Of a stretch of DNA of 64,000 bases, positions 1 to 8,160 are shown in pieces (positions within the stretch are counted from its first letter, which is position 1; each line of letters opens with the position of its first letter). Made by a program: the position numbers and the translations under genes. Source of the stretch: Armatimonadota bacterium (GTDB taxonomy: Bacteria > Armatimonadota > Armatimonadia > Armatimonadales > Armatimonadaceae); the NCBI GenBank assembly GCA_026392155.1, contig JAPLCP010000079.1:137618-201617 (forward strand), in the 5' to 3' direction. Below the pieces are notes generated by a model. That model had not been told where the DNA came from and searched no databases. It was given only the letters and a program-made list of their open reading frames with translations.

Positions 1-573
1 CGTAACTGTCGCGGGATCGAACTCATCGGTGGAGACGCCGACGCCGTGGGTGAAGTAGACGCGCTCGGGGGGCATGAGCTTCTTGGCTTCTTCAAAGTCC
101 CACTGGTTGATCGTGAGCACCGCATCGGAGAGGAAGCGCCCGGCAAAGCTCTCGATGGCGCGATAGAGCGCATTGCTGAGCCTGCCACCGAGTGGGTGAA
201 AATGAAAACCGTGCGCGGTGTAGACGCGCTTCAGCCCCCCCCGCCCCCGAGTTTGGGGGAGCCAGTGTTTCGCCAAAGTGGCGGCGAGCCGCCCATAAAA
301 CCCGCCGCTGGGGTTGTGGCAGTGGACGATATCGGGCCGGAGCTTGCGGATAAGCTTGACAAGCTGGACGAGCGCCAGCATGTTCCTCGGATCGAGTGGG
401 TTGCGCTGGATCGGGACGTGGTGCAGACCGTCCGCATGGGCCGCGACATCGTCCTTGAAGCGTGTGAACTGGCAGGCGACATGGGTCTCGTAGCCCGCCG
501 CCTTTGCGCCGTCGAGGTGCGGCAGCATGACGCGGACGATGTGATCCAGGGTCGAGACGTAGAGGAGTTTCAT
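1..573 (-). CDS. Glycosyltransferase family 4 (GT-B), 3' end outside window
   Basis: The reading frame is open from an ATG at 573 to the window edge (191 codons), so the C-terminal half is missing. The N-terminus MKLLYVSTLDH, then PHLDGAKAAGYETHVAC, RKLRPDIVHCHNPSGG and YTAHGFHFHPLGG are the N-terminal Rossmann domain of family 4 glycosyltransferases of the EpsD/CapM/PimB type, which transfer a sugar from a nucleotide-sugar to a lipid-linked glycan on the cytoplasmic membrane face. Three more polysaccharide genes lie upstream on the same strand. Its Shine-Dalgarno (GGGGAG) lies inside the inverted-repeat element just upstream. A GC-rich palindrome interrupts the frame near residues 104-113, encoding WLPQTRGRGG between the conserved Tyr-Gly-Arg-Leu-Ala helix and the next strand. 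The acceptor and sugar cannot be told from sequence. Confidence 0.85.
   Translation of the reverse strand, partial: MKLLYVSTLDHIVRVMLPHLDGAKAAGYETHVACQFTRFKDDVAAHADGLHHVPIQRNPLDPRNMLALVQLVKLIRKLRPDIVHCHNPSGGFYGRLAATLAKHWLPQTRGRGGLKRVYTAHGFHFHPLGGRLSNALYRAIESFAGRFLSDAVLTINQWDFEEAKKLMPPERVYFTHGVGVSTDEFDPATVT
232..263. repeat. GC-rich palindromic element (type A1) inside a CDS
   Basis: A run of C, then CCGCCCC, a short spacer and GGGGGAGCC, lies in frame within the GT4 gene. On the gene strand it reads GCTCCCCC-N6-GGGGCGGGGGGGG. The same arrangement recurs at 62651-62683 inside the E2 gene, so it is a dispersed element and not only local base bias. Confidence 0.65.
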
Positions 574-578
574 GGAAC

Positions 579-752
579 CATCTCCCCGCCCTCGTCCCTC
601 GGGCGACCCTCTTCCTGATTCCGCTCATTCTTCGCGAGGAAGAGGGTGATGCCATCTCCCACTCGTTCATCATACCCTCTTCCCAGTGAGGAACGAACGG
701 CTGGGGAAGAGGGTCGCCTGGAGTGAGGGACGAACGCAGGGCGGGGAGATGG
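579..752. repeat. Nested inverted-repeat intergenic element
   Basis: The 193-bp gap between the GT2 and GT4 genes is almost entirely a repeat. The outer arms carry CCATCTCCCCGCCCT at 579 and its complement ending at about 752. Inside are two hairpins built on the unit ACCCTCTTCC/GGAAGAGGGT, at about 604-646 and 673-714. CCATCTCCC also occurs a third time near 652. There is no ORF of its own and no transposase. It resembles a REP/MITE-like non-autonomous element, and its left end supplies the ribosome-binding site of the downstream gene. Confidence 0.75.
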
Positions 753-766
753 CAAGAAGCTTAGCT

Positions 767-1618
767 TCACCGCAGGGCCTCTTGGGCGGCGGCGATCATG
801 GCTTGCTTACTGGCATCCCCACGCGTCGCGAGCTTCTTCAGCGCCAGCGCGAGCCGAAAGACGAACTTCACGCCGCGCTCGGAGCCGGGCCAGTACTTCT
901 GGATGTACTGCAGCGACGAGAGATGCGTGTTGGCGTAGGTGCGCGGCTTCTCCGTCTTCCACGACTGCCCGCCGGTGTGGACAATCCGCGCCTCCGGCCA
1001 GTAGCGAAGAAACCAGCCTCGCTCAGAGAGGCGGCGGCACAGATCAACGTCCTCGTACATCAGGAAGAAGCGCTCATCGAAGCCGCTGATGAGCTCCCAG
1101 TTGGCGCGACGTAAGAGAATAAACGCCCCTAGTACGCAGGGGACGACTTGCTCTTTGGTTTCATTGAAGTTCTTGATCGCGTCCCAGCGCTTGTAGGGGA
1201 AGAAGGCTTTGGCGCACTCAGACTCCACGGTCGGGAATTTGCGAGCACACTCCCACTGGAGCGAGCCATCCGGCGATTCGACGCGGCAGGTCATTCCGCA
1301 AACTTCGCTAGGCTGTGCCGAAAGATACGCCACGCAACGCTCCAGAATGCCGGGCTCAGAGATGATCGTGTCTGGGTTGAGGAGGAGTAAAAACTCTCCC
1401 GTCGCGTGCTTAGCGGCGAGATTATTGGCCCGCGCAAACCCAACGTTTTCGTCAAGCGCCAGCACGCAGACGGTGGGGAACTGTTGGCGAACTGCCTCCA
1501 CAGTTCCATCGCCGCTGGCATTATCCGCGACGATAACCTGGGCTTCAGTGGGGAGCGTGTCGAGGCACTTGAGCACGTCGTCCTTGCAGCGATAAGTGAC
1601 AATCACAATGGAGAGCAT
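767..1618 (-). CDS. Glycosyltransferase family 2, rhamnosyltransferase-like
   Basis: This GT-A fold transferase starts LSIVIVTYRCKDDVLKCL, followed by VIVADNASGDGT (nucleotide-binding loop) and LLLLNPDTII, the metal-binding DxD equivalent written NPD as in WbbL-type rhamnosyltransferases. It probably adds a sugar to a membrane-anchored polysaccharide repeat unit. The start is taken as the ATG at 1618, which overlaps the upstream stop as TAATG and implies translational coupling; an upstream in-frame TTG at 1624 is less likely. The length of 284 aa is normal for the family. It ends just before the inverted-repeat element. Confidence 0.88.
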   Translation of the reverse strand: MLSIVIVTYRCKDDVLKCLDTLPTEAQVIVADNASGDGTVEAVRQQFPTVCVLALDENVGFARANNLAAKHATGEFLLLLNPDTIISEPGILERCVAYLSAQPSEVCGMTCRVESPDGSLQWECARKFPTVESECAKAFFPYKRWDAIKNFNETKEQVVPCVLGAFILLRRANWELISGFDERFFLMYEDVDLCRRLSERGWFLRYWPEARIVHTGGQSWKTEKPRTYANTHLSSLQYIQKYWPGSERGVKFVFRLALALKKLATRGDASKQAMIAAAQEALR

Positions 1619-2652
1619 TACCAAATCAGCCTCCGTAGGATTTTCTTAAGCTTTCCTTTTCGATAGCCTTTGACATTATTAACAACTTCCATGCCTACAC
1701 TCTGGTTTGAAATCCACTTGAAAAATACAACCACGCACTTGGCCGCTTCACTTTCTGCCTGATCATGAACACGTTTATCGGCAAGTTTCCCTATGTATTG
1801 GCGAAGGTCAATATCATCGATGAGTCGACTTAATTTCTCCTCCCATTCCTCCATGCTATCGGCAAGAAATCCATCTTCTCCATCACGAACAACCTCAGCA
1901 AATCCTCCCCAATGACTTGCAAGACAGGGATTAAGATGACAACCAGCCTCCAACCACTTCAACTCACTTTTACAACTATTAAAACGAGTCTTCTCTAAAG
2001 GAGCAATGGCAATATCACATTGATGTGTAAAAAAGTGGTAATTATCCCAACCACCAGGCAACATTACAAAGTGCTTTACCCCCCAAAAGCGCCAGTCATA
2101 GCGAATCTTGCCGAGGAGAATGAGTTTCGCATGAGGTCGTGAATTTAGAACTTTCCTAATTACAGGCAAAATAAGGTCCAGATTACGATCATGGGTACGT
2201 GTTCCCGCAGAGAACAAAATCTCAACGGGTGCCAGTTTTGAACGCATAGAAGCATAACAGAGTTCTAGTGAGGTGTTCCAGTTACGAACTACTTCAACCG
2301 ACCGTGCCCCTACCTCCGTCGCAAACTTAGCCAATGCCTCTGTGGAAACCAACACGCCATCCGCTTGACGTAGCATCGCTAATTGTAATCCTTCTTCAAA
2401 CACAAGATCATCTGCACCGTAGATTAGGGTTGCGCCGGACTTGCGGACGGCATCCGCAAGCGCCTGGCCTTCTTTGTTGGCGCAGATACGGTGCAGGACG
2501 ACGATATCGTGCTCCAGGCGAATCATAGGATCGTAGATCGTGGCGACATCGGCGGTGTGGCCCGCAGACTTCAGCGCTTCGGCGAGGTGTGTGCAGCGGT
2601 AGCGGGTGACGGCTCCCTCAAGCGGGTCGCAGGAGACAAAAAGGACGCGCAT
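1618..2652 (-). CDS. Glycosyltransferase (GT4-like), compositionally mosaic
   Basis: The 344-aa product has an N-terminal MRVLFVSCDPLEGAVTRYR domain and a C-terminal half with AGTRTHDRNLDLILP, KLILLGKI, DIAIAPLEKTRFNSCKSELKWLEAGCHLNPCLAS and FAEVVRDGEDGFLADS, the donor-binding Rossmann domain of GT-B enzymes with the typical Glu in the KxLE region. It is likely a cytoplasmic enzyme of surface glycan assembly. It sits between the Wzy-like gene (adjacent stop and start) and the GT2 gene (TAATG). The 3' three quarters of the gene is clearly AT-rich, about 37-40% GC in the lines I counted (1681-1740, 1981-2040), whereas the 5' part near 2521-2580 is about 58%. This suggests a recombinant gene with a horizontally acquired C-terminal part. 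Confidence 0.8.
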   Translation of the reverse strand: MRVLFVSCDPLEGAVTRYRCTHLAEALKSAGHTADVATIYDPMIRLEHDIVVLHRICANKEGQALADAVRKSGATLIYGADDLVFEEGLQLAMLRQADGVLVSTEALAKFATEVGARSVEVVRNWNTSLELCYASMRSKLAPVEILFSAGTRTHDRNLDLILPVIRKVLNSRPHAKLILLGKIRYDWRFWGVKHFVMLPGGWDNYHFFTHQCDIAIAPLEKTRFNSCKSELKWLEAGCHLNPCLASHWGGFAEVVRDGEDGFLADSMEEWEEKLSRLIDDIDLRQYIGKLADKRVHDQAESEAAKCVVVFFKWISNQSVGMEVVNNVKGYRKGKLKKILRRLIW

Positions 2653-4212
2653 CTACCCTCCTCCCCCTGGCCCCCTCCTCCCAATCCTGGGAGGAGAGGC
2701 AGAAGGAGGGGGATTTTTCGTGCTTCCCTCCCCCAACCCACCTCCGCAGGGTTGGGAGGAGGGGCTGGGGGAGGAGGGCCGCCCCGCCTCACACCGGCAC
2801 ACATACACCCCCACGAGCATCCAGAAAACCGGCCAGGTGTAGTAGTACTCGAAGACATTGGCGCTCACCGCATGGACACACTCGCCTGCGAGGTAGGCAA
2901 TCAGTGCCATGCCAAGCGCCTTGAGCGCCGGATCATCGGTGGTGCGCTGCCAGCGGCCCAGCACCCAGAAGAGGCCCAGGAGCATTGCGATCAGGCCCAG
3001 TGCGCCAGGGATTCCCAGCTCCGCCAGATACGCGATGTAGTTACCATCGGCGACAATGGTAGAGGCAGCCCCGGAGCGTGAGGCCGCATAGCCCGCCGAA
3101 CCGAGCCCCGTGCCCGAGGGGTGCGCCAGGAAAATCTCCAGCCCCGCCTTCCACTGGTGCGCACGGTCTTGGCCGAACTTGCCGTCCAGAACCCCCGTGT
3201 TCTCAATCATCTGCATCCAGAACTTCACCTTGGGGCTATCCGAGAGGAAGAGAAGCCCCCCCGCAGCGAGCACGGTCACGGCGCTCAGCATCATGGTCAA
3301 GCGCCAGGAGTAGCGCCGCCAGAGGATCAGCAACACGATAACCCCCACCACCCAGCCCACGGTACTCCCGCGCGAGACGGACAGCAACAGAGCCGCCGTA
3401 CTCAGCGCCCAGAGCCAGAAAAACCTCCCAACCGCGCGGCGATTCAGGGTAAACCAGCTCAAGCAGTAGAGCGAGACAAACGCCGAGAGCGAGCCAAAGA
3501 CATTCTCCTCAAAGAGCAGCGACTGCATCCGAGCGTAGCGCTTCCAGAACTCCACGGCACTGCCAATCCCACTGTCCACGTTCATCGCCCACTTCGAGAC
3601 CTCAGGCCGGGCTGTCTCGGCAAGCTTGGCGATGAACTCCGGGTGTACCAAAAAGTCCACGAGGGAGAGGAGGGTCAGGATGACATAGGTGATAAGCAAG
3701 AGACGAACCGTCCGGCTGGCATCACGGGCGCTGGGACGAATCTGGCGGATAGCAAGATAGCCGAGGACGGGCGGAAGGGCGTAGTGCCAGCCAAAGAGCA
3801 AGACAAACGGGTGCTGGTTCTTGAAGGCGATCAGGGAGCCATAGGCCACCACAATAATCCACACCAGCGCGGGCCAGTCATCGCCGTAGAGCTTTAGCCG
3901 CCGCCGCTGGAGAGTCGCCTGCATCACGATTCCAATCCAGACTAAGCCCAGTAGCGCATCGGGCCAAAACTTAATCCCCATCAGCACCAGAGGCAGGTTC
4001 AGCTCAGCCCAGGATCGAAATAGGGGAAAGATCGGGAAGAAGATCAGCATCAGCCAGAAACCGACAATGGGGCGGCGGATCAGGGTCGCGCAGACAAGCA
4101 GTGCACCACTCCCCACCACTAGCGCAATCCCAAAAGGCTTAAAGGCGATTCCTCCCGCGCATGCAAGAATGGCAAGCAAAGCAACCAGAGCAGTTTTCAG
4201 GGATATCGGCAC
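2653..4212 (-). CDS. O-antigen ligase/polymerase (Wzy_C family) membrane protein
   Basis: This polytopic inner-membrane protein has about 12 hydrophobic segments. A large loop after SVSRGSTVGWVVG contains FGQDRAHQWKAGLEIFLAHPSGTGLGSAGYA, the signature region of the Wzy_C family, where polysaccharide units are joined or ligated to lipid A core. I place the start at GTG 4212 because TATAAT at 4220-4225 lies 7 nt before it. The longer reading from 4272 would run through that promoter and into the divergent gene. The last 45 or so residues are not membrane protein but a Pro/Gly/Ser-rich tail encoded by two GC-rich repeats, and the stop codon TAG lies at the end of the repeat. The next gene follows with no gap. 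Confidence 0.85.
   Translation of the reverse strand: MPISLKTALVALLAILACAGGIAFKPFGIALVVGSGALLVCATLIRRPIVGFWLMLIFFPIFPLFRSWAELNLPLVLMGIKFWPDALLGLVWIGIVMQATLQRRRLKLYGDDWPALVWIIVVAYGSLIAFKNQHPFVLLFGWHYALPPVLGYLAIRQIRPSARDASRTVRLLLITYVILTLLSLVDFLVHPEFIAKLAETARPEVSKWAMNVDSGIGSAVEFWKRYARMQSLLFEENVFGSLSAFVSLYCLSWFTLNRRAVGRFFWLWALSTAALLLSVSRGSTVGWVVGVIVLLILWRRYSWRLTMMLSAVTVLAAGGLLFLSDSPKVKFWMQMIENTGVLDGKFGQDRAHQWKAGLEIFLAHPSGTGLGSAGYAASRSGAASTIVADGNYIAYLAELGIPGALGLIAMLLGLFWVLGRWQRTTDDPALKALGMALIAYLAGECVHAVSANVFEYYYTWPVFWMLVGVYVCRCEAGRPSSPSPSSQPCGGGLGEGSTKNPPPSASPPRIGRRGPGGGG
2656..2790. repeat. Two type-B GC-rich palindromes forming a protein C-terminus
   Basis: There are two copies of a longer palindrome. 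Copy 1 is at about 2656-2713, with arms CCTCCTCCC and GGGAGGAG around AATCCT. Copy 2 is at about 2735-2790, around CCGCAGGGTT. Both are translated as the tail of the Wzy-like protein (GGGLGEGSTKNPPPSASPPR and similar). A third copy of the copy-1 type lies after greA at 19155-19198. Confidence 0.75.
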
Positions 4213-4219
4213 AACCACT

Positions 4220-4225
4220 ATTATA
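4220..4225 (-). promoter_or_regulatory. -10 element, predicted leaderless promoter of the polysaccharide operon
   Basis: TATAAT on the minus strand ends 7 nt before GTG 4212, so transcription would start at or next to the start codon. No Shine-Dalgarno is present. It is divergent from the esterase promoter 26 bp away. Confidence 0.6.
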
Positions 4226-4250
4226 CTCTGTACCCGAGACCCAAGCCGGG

Positions 4251-4256
4251 TACAAT
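4251..4256 (+). promoter_or_regulatory. -10 element, predicted leaderless promoter of the esterase gene
   Basis: TACAAT (in the context CGGGTACAATAG) ends 7 nt before ATG 4264. The same context, CGGGTACAATAG, occurs at 8181-8192 before the TRASH-protein gene, which supports it as a real promoter word. Confidence 0.55.
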
Positions 4257-4263
4257 AGGGGAC

Positions 4264-6540
4264 ATGAAGCAAGCAGTGATCGAGTTTCGTCAGGGTTTAG
4301 TCGCCGCGCCCAGCGGGGGGCGTGGAGGGCGATTTGCGTTTTCGGCAGACAATCTCCAGGCAAAGATAGTTTCGAGTGAGGGTTTGGAGAGCATTTCCTG
4401 GTCGCCGATCACGGCAAGCGAGTCGGGGGAGTTTTCGGGGCGGGGCCTTGGCATGCTACGATTCACGGTCGAGCTAAGTGCGCCTCAGAGCTTTCTCCTC
4501 GCCGCCAGTGGGCACAGCATGGCCTATGTCAATGGCGAGCCACGCATCGGGGATGTCTATAGCGACAATCGAATCGCAGTCCCTGTCCGGCTCAAGGCAG
4601 GCAAGAACGAGCTTGTCTTTCCTGTGGGGCGAGGGCGTTTTTCCGGCAGGCTAGTTCCCGTGACAGCCCCAATCTCGATCAACACGGCAGAGCTAACCCA
4701 GCCCGATATCGTCCTTGGTGAGAGCGGCCCGCTCTGGGCAAGTGTTGTCGTGGTCAATGCGAGTGAGAAGACCCAGCGGGGGCTGAAGCTCTTTGCCAAT
4801 GGCCATGCCACACCTATACCGCCACTGCCTCCACTCTCCGTGCGCAAGGCGGCGTTTCAGATCATGGTTCCCAAAGGAGTCGTCGGGGAAGAGTTTCCGG
4901 TGGTGCTGGAAGCCGATGGAGCGAATGCCAGCTTTAAGCTACGCATTCGCAAGCCAACATTAACACACAAGCGCACGTTTATTAGCCAGATAGACGGCTC
5001 GGTGCAGTACTACGCCGTCAATCCCGCGCAGAAACCCGCTCCCGACAACGCGCTGGTTCTCTCGCTTCACGGGGCCAGCGTCCAGGCACAAGGCCAGGCA
5101 GAGGCATATGGGGCTAAAGAGCAGATGACTCTCGCCGCCGCCACCAATCGCCGTCCCTTTGGCTTCGACTGGGAAGACTGGGGCCGCCTCGATGCTTTTG
5201 AGGTCTTCGCCGATGCCCAGAAGCGCTACCCACACGACCCCGCGCAGCGCTATCTGACCGGTCACTCGATGGGCGGGCATGGCACCTGGTCCATTGGCTC
5301 GCTTTTCCCTGGCCAGTTTGCCGTGATCGGTCCCAGCGCGGGCTGGATCAGCTTTGGAACCTACGGGGGAGCCAACCGGGTCGCCAGCACCAATCCTGTC
5401 ACGGCCGCCTTTAGCCGCGCCGCCAATCAGTACGACACGCTTCTTTTCAAAGAGAACCTGAAGCAGACCGCAATCTACGTGGTACATGGCGATGCCGATG
5501 ACAATGTCCCCGTAACTGAGGCGCGGACAATGCGCAAGGAGCTCGAGGCGATCAAGCACCCGCGTGTCCTCTGGCATGAGGAGCCCGGCGCGGGCCACTG
5601 GTGGGACAACGACGAGAAAACGCCCGGTGCGGCCTGCGTGGACTGGCCCCCGATGAACCGTCTTTTTGCCGCCTGTCGCCGCGAGGAGTCTCCAGAAACC
5701 GCCGCGCTTGTCACGGTCAACCCAGCCGTCAGCGCCACCAATGCTTGGGCAACCCTGGAGCAACAAGAAGTACCGCTGGAGGTCTCGTCGTTCGTGCTTC
5801 AGCGCTCGGGCAACAAGGTCGTAGGCACGACTAAAAACGCGGCGCGACTGACAATCGCCCTCACAGGAGTTCGCGAGGTTCTGCTGGACGGACAGACACT
5901 CAAGCCTAGCGGGGGCACGCTCACGCTGGAGAAAACCGGCGGGAAGTGGCAGATTGCTCCCAAAGCGCTCCCGGGTACGGCGAAAAGTGCACGCCGCTCC
6001 GGGCCGTTTAAGCAGGCCTTTACCCAGCGCTTCGTGCTGGTCTACGGTACCGCAGGCACGCCCGAGGAGAACGCCTGGGGCTACGGCAAAGCCCGCTTCG
6101 ATGCGGAGCAGTTTCTCTATCGCGGCAACGCTTCTCCAGACCTGCTCCCCGACACAGAGTTCGACGCAAAGCGCGAAAAAGACCGCAGCGTGATTCTCTA
6201 CGGCAACGCCGATACGAACCGGCTGTGGAAGCAGCTTTTAGGGAAGTGCCCGGTTCAGGTACGCCGTGACGGGATCACGGTTGGCAACAAGGCCCTACGC
6301 CAGCCCGATCTTGCCTGCCTCTTTGTCTACCCGCGCCCAGACTCGGCGATGGGGCTCGTCGGCGCGATTGGCGGCACGGGCCTTCCGGGCCTTCGTCTCA
6401 CCGAGCGAGCTGCCTACTTTACGTCTGGCACCCCCTACCCCGATTGGTGCGTCTTCGGCCCCAAGATTCTTACCGAAGGAATGGGCGGAGTCTTAGAAGC
6501 GGGCTTCTTCGACAATGTCTGGACTTTAGCCGCCCCATAA
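4264..6540 (+). CDS. Large modular alpha/beta-hydrolase (esterase/S9-like)
   Basis: The product is 758 aa. Residues 1-230 or so are beta-rich (SFLLAASGHSMAYVNGE resembles a carbohydrate-binding or PA14-like sandwich). A catalytic alpha/beta-hydrolase domain follows, with the nucleophile elbow GHSMGGHG (Ser335), acid region HGDADDNVP (Asp410-413) and His445 in GAGHWW, the order seen in polyhydroxybutyrate-depolymerase/prolyl-oligopeptidase-like esterases. The C-terminal part (about 480-758) has no catalytic motif I recognise. No clear signal peptide is seen at the chosen start. It may be a carbohydrate esterase acting on acylated glycans, but the substrate is unknown. It is transcribed divergently from the polysaccharide operon and ends before a strong hairpin at 6571-6615. 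Confidence 0.8.
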   Translation: MKQAVIEFRQGLVAAPSGGRGGRFAFSADNLQAKIVSSEGLESISWSPITASESGEFSGRGLGMLRFTVELSAPQSFLLAASGHSMAYVNGEPRIGDVYSDNRIAVPVRLKAGKNELVFPVGRGRFSGRLVPVTAPISINTAELTQPDIVLGESGPLWASVVVVNASEKTQRGLKLFANGHATPIPPLPPLSVRKAAFQIMVPKGVVGEEFPVVLEADGANASFKLRIRKPTLTHKRTFISQIDGSVQYYAVNPAQKPAPDNALVLSLHGASVQAQGQAEAYGAKEQMTLAAATNRRPFGFDWEDWGRLDAFEVFADAQKRYPHDPAQRYLTGHSMGGHGTWSIGSLFPGQFAVIGPSAGWISFGTYGGANRVASTNPVTAAFSRAANQYDTLLFKENLKQTAIYVVHGDADDNVPVTEARTMRKELEAIKHPRVLWHEEPGAGHWWDNDEKTPGAACVDWPPMNRLFAACRREESPETAALVTVNPAVSATNAWATLEQQEVPLEVSSFVLQRSGNKVVGTTKNAARLTIALTGVREVLLDGQTLKPSGGTLTLEKTGGKWQIAPKALPGTAKSARRSGPFKQAFTQRFVLVYGTAGTPEENAWGYGKARFDAEQFLYRGNASPDLLPDTEFDAKREKDRSVILYGNADTNRLWKQLLGKCPVQVRRDGITVGNKALRQPDLACLFVYPRPDSAMGLVGAIGGTGLPGLRLTERAAYFTSGTPYPDWCVFGPKILTEGMGGVLEAGFFDNVWTLAAP

Positions 6541-6544
6541 AATA

Positions 6545-6672
6545 GGGCGTCTACAGTAGCCTACGGCTGCAAAGCCCGTGCCGGGCTATCCATATTCCAG
6601 CCCGGCACGGGCTTTGCGGCGGCCCCGCAGGGGCATTTGAATGGCGCTCCGCGCCCGCCATTACAGACGCCG
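6545..6672. repeat. Structured intergenic repeat with 17-bp perfect hairpin
   Basis: The convergent gap holds AAAGCCCGTGCCGGGCT (6571-6587) and its exact complement at 6599-6615 (17-bp stem, 11-nt loop). GGCGTCT sits at the left edge and AGACGCC at the right edge. The unit CGGCTGCAAAG is shared with the element at 23044-23160. It lacks the T-run of a classic terminator but lies where both convergent genes need one. Confidence 0.65.
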
Positions 6673-6675
6673 ATT

Positions 6676-7002
6676 TCAATCGGCGGATGGCCAGTGGATG
6701 ATCTCGATGTGAGTCCCGCCGGGCGCTTCTAAGTAAAACGAGCGGGTTTTGTCGCGGTGGGTCTTGATCTCCTTGCCGTATCTCTGGGCCAGCGCCTCTA
6801 GCTCGTCCAGAGACACCCGCCAGGCAAGGTGATTGGGGTGCTGGTCTTTAACCACAAAGGCCAGCCGCGCGCCTCCAGCCTCGACAAAGGCCCAAGTCGC
6901 ATCTTGGTAGAGTACAACGGCCCCGACATGCGCTTCGTACCAGGCAACCGCCTCGGCGATATCCGGGACGACTTGGGCGACGTGATCAAAAATATAGCTC
7001 AT
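6676..7002 (-). CDS. VOC-family (glyoxalase/dioxygenase fold) protein
   Basis: This small protein of about 108 aa begins MSYIFDHVAQVVPDIAEAVAWYEAHVGA and ends PGGTHIEIIHW, the paired beta-alpha-beta-beta-beta halves of the vicinal-oxygen-chelate fold. His (FDHVA), His (NHLAW) and Glu (HIEII) are candidate metal ligands. Family members include methylmalonyl-CoA epimerases, glyoxalases and resistance proteins. The sequence does not decide between them, though a methylmalonyl-CoA epimerase-like role is possible. The start at 7002 was chosen because it falls 5 nt after the upstream stop; the longer frame would read back through the end of the SteA-like gene. Probably co-transcribed with that gene. 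Confidence 0.7.
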   Translation of the reverse strand: MSYIFDHVAQVVPDIAEAVAWYEAHVGAVVLYQDATWAFVEAGGARLAFVVKDQHPNHLAWRVSLDELEALAQRYGKEIKTHRDKTRSFYLEAPGGTHIEIIHWPSAD

Positions 7003-7007
7003 AAAAT

Positions 7008-8147
7008 TTACCGAAAGAGCGAGCGCATCAAGAGTGCCCAGGCGTTCTGGCCCCACGGCGTGCTCGCCGCTAAGACGATCACGGGAAAGAGTGCCGAGAG
7101 CGTCAGAATGAGAAGCAGCGGCACCGACGAGCGTCGGTTGCTGTAGAGCCGCGAGACCCCCCGCGCATCCACCAAGCGACTCCCGACTTTCAGGCGCACC
7201 AGAAACGTGCTCGCCATTCCTCCTCGGCCTTTATCTAAAAAGTCTTCGAGATTCGAGTGCGTGCCGACGGCGACAATTAAGTCAGCACCTTTCTCATAGG
7301 CCAGTAACAGCGCCGCGTCCTCACTTGTTCCCGCCATCGGAAAGAGAATGGAGGAGACTCCCAGGGCTTCGACCCGCTCTTTGCCAGGAGCACGGCCATC
7401 GGGGTAGGCGTGTACGAGAACTTCTGCCCCACAGCGCAGCGCCGAATCGCTCACGGAGTCCATATCTCCCAAGATGATCGCAGGACGAATCCCCAAGGCT
7501 AGCAGGGCATCTGCCGCCCCATCCACGGCGATCATGACCGGCTTCTGATCTCGCAGATAGAAGGTCAGGCGCTCCAGATCCTGTTCGTAGCCCTCGCCGC
7601 GCACCACCACGAGCACATGCCTCCCCACAAGATTGGTCTTGAGCTCGGGGAGCTCGCCTGTTTCCAGTAAGAGCGCACGCTCTTCAGGCTTTTCTAGGAA
7701 CTGTAGAGTGTTCTGGGCAAAGCGCTGAAGCTCTGTGTCTAGATTTTGCCGAGCCGCAGCAAGCTGTTGCTCCAGTAAAGCGGGCACGAGAGCGGTCAGG
7801 TGCGCCAAGCGAGAGTCGGCGAGGGTGAGCCGCTCCCCTTCTTTGAGCTCGCTAAAGAGATCTCTTTCTTGAGATTCGTAGAGAGGAATCCCCGCGTCCA
7901 GGAGCACACCCGGCCCACGGTTCGGATAGCGGCCGGTCACAAACGGCTGGCAGTTAATCACCGCATAGGGCCGAGCACGTACCAACATCTGCGCCACGAC
8001 AGCATCGAGGTCAGGATGATCGAGCACCACCAAACAACCCGGAGTCAGTGTCGGCGCAAGCACTTTGGTGCGTCGCCCCAGACGTACCTCAACAAGCAGC
8101 ATGCCCGCTTTTTCTTTTTCCCGAGTGAACAACTGGCTTCGGATCAT
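7008..8147 (-). CDS. steA: SteA-like protein (thiamin-pyrophosphokinase-like domain plus C-terminal TM)
   Basis: The product is about 380 aa. Residues 20-170 carry conserved VVLDHPDLDAVVAQMLV and YAVINCQPFVTGRYPNRGP. The centre holds the TPK-like catalytic fold (MIAVDGAADALLALGIRPAIILGDMDSVSD, where DGA and GDMDS are the family motifs). One membrane segment (SVPLLLILTLSALFPVIVLAA) lies near the C-terminus. This order matches SteA, which in Corynebacterium acts with SteB in cell separation at the division site; here it may work in envelope or division control. No SteB homologue is visible. A -10 element TATAAT at 8161-8166 lies 13 nt upstream, with TTGTAC 17 bp further upstream. Confidence 0.78.
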   Translation of the reverse strand: MIRSQLFTREKEKAGMLLVEVRLGRRTKVLAPTLTPGCLVVLDHPDLDAVVAQMLVRARPYAVINCQPFVTGRYPNRGPGVLLDAGIPLYESQERDLFSELKEGERLTLADSRLAHLTALVPALLEQQLAAARQNLDTELQRFAQNTLQFLEKPEERALLLETGELPELKTNLVGRHVLVVVRGEGYEQDLERLTFYLRDQKPVMIAVDGAADALLALGIRPAIILGDMDSVSDSALRCGAEVLVHAYPDGRAPGKERVEALGVSSILFPMAGTSEDAALLLAYEKGADLIVAVGTHSNLEDFLDKGRGGMASTFLVRLKVGSRLVDARGVSRLYSNRRSSVPLLLILTLSALFPVIVLAASTPWGQNAWALLMRSLFR

Positions 8148-8160
8148 TGTCTGAAAACCG

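Noticed and set aside
4213-4272. N-terminal extension of the Wzy-like protein from 4272
   Set aside because: It would translate through the TATAAT -10 element and overlap the divergent esterase start; GTG 4212 fits the local promoter geometry.
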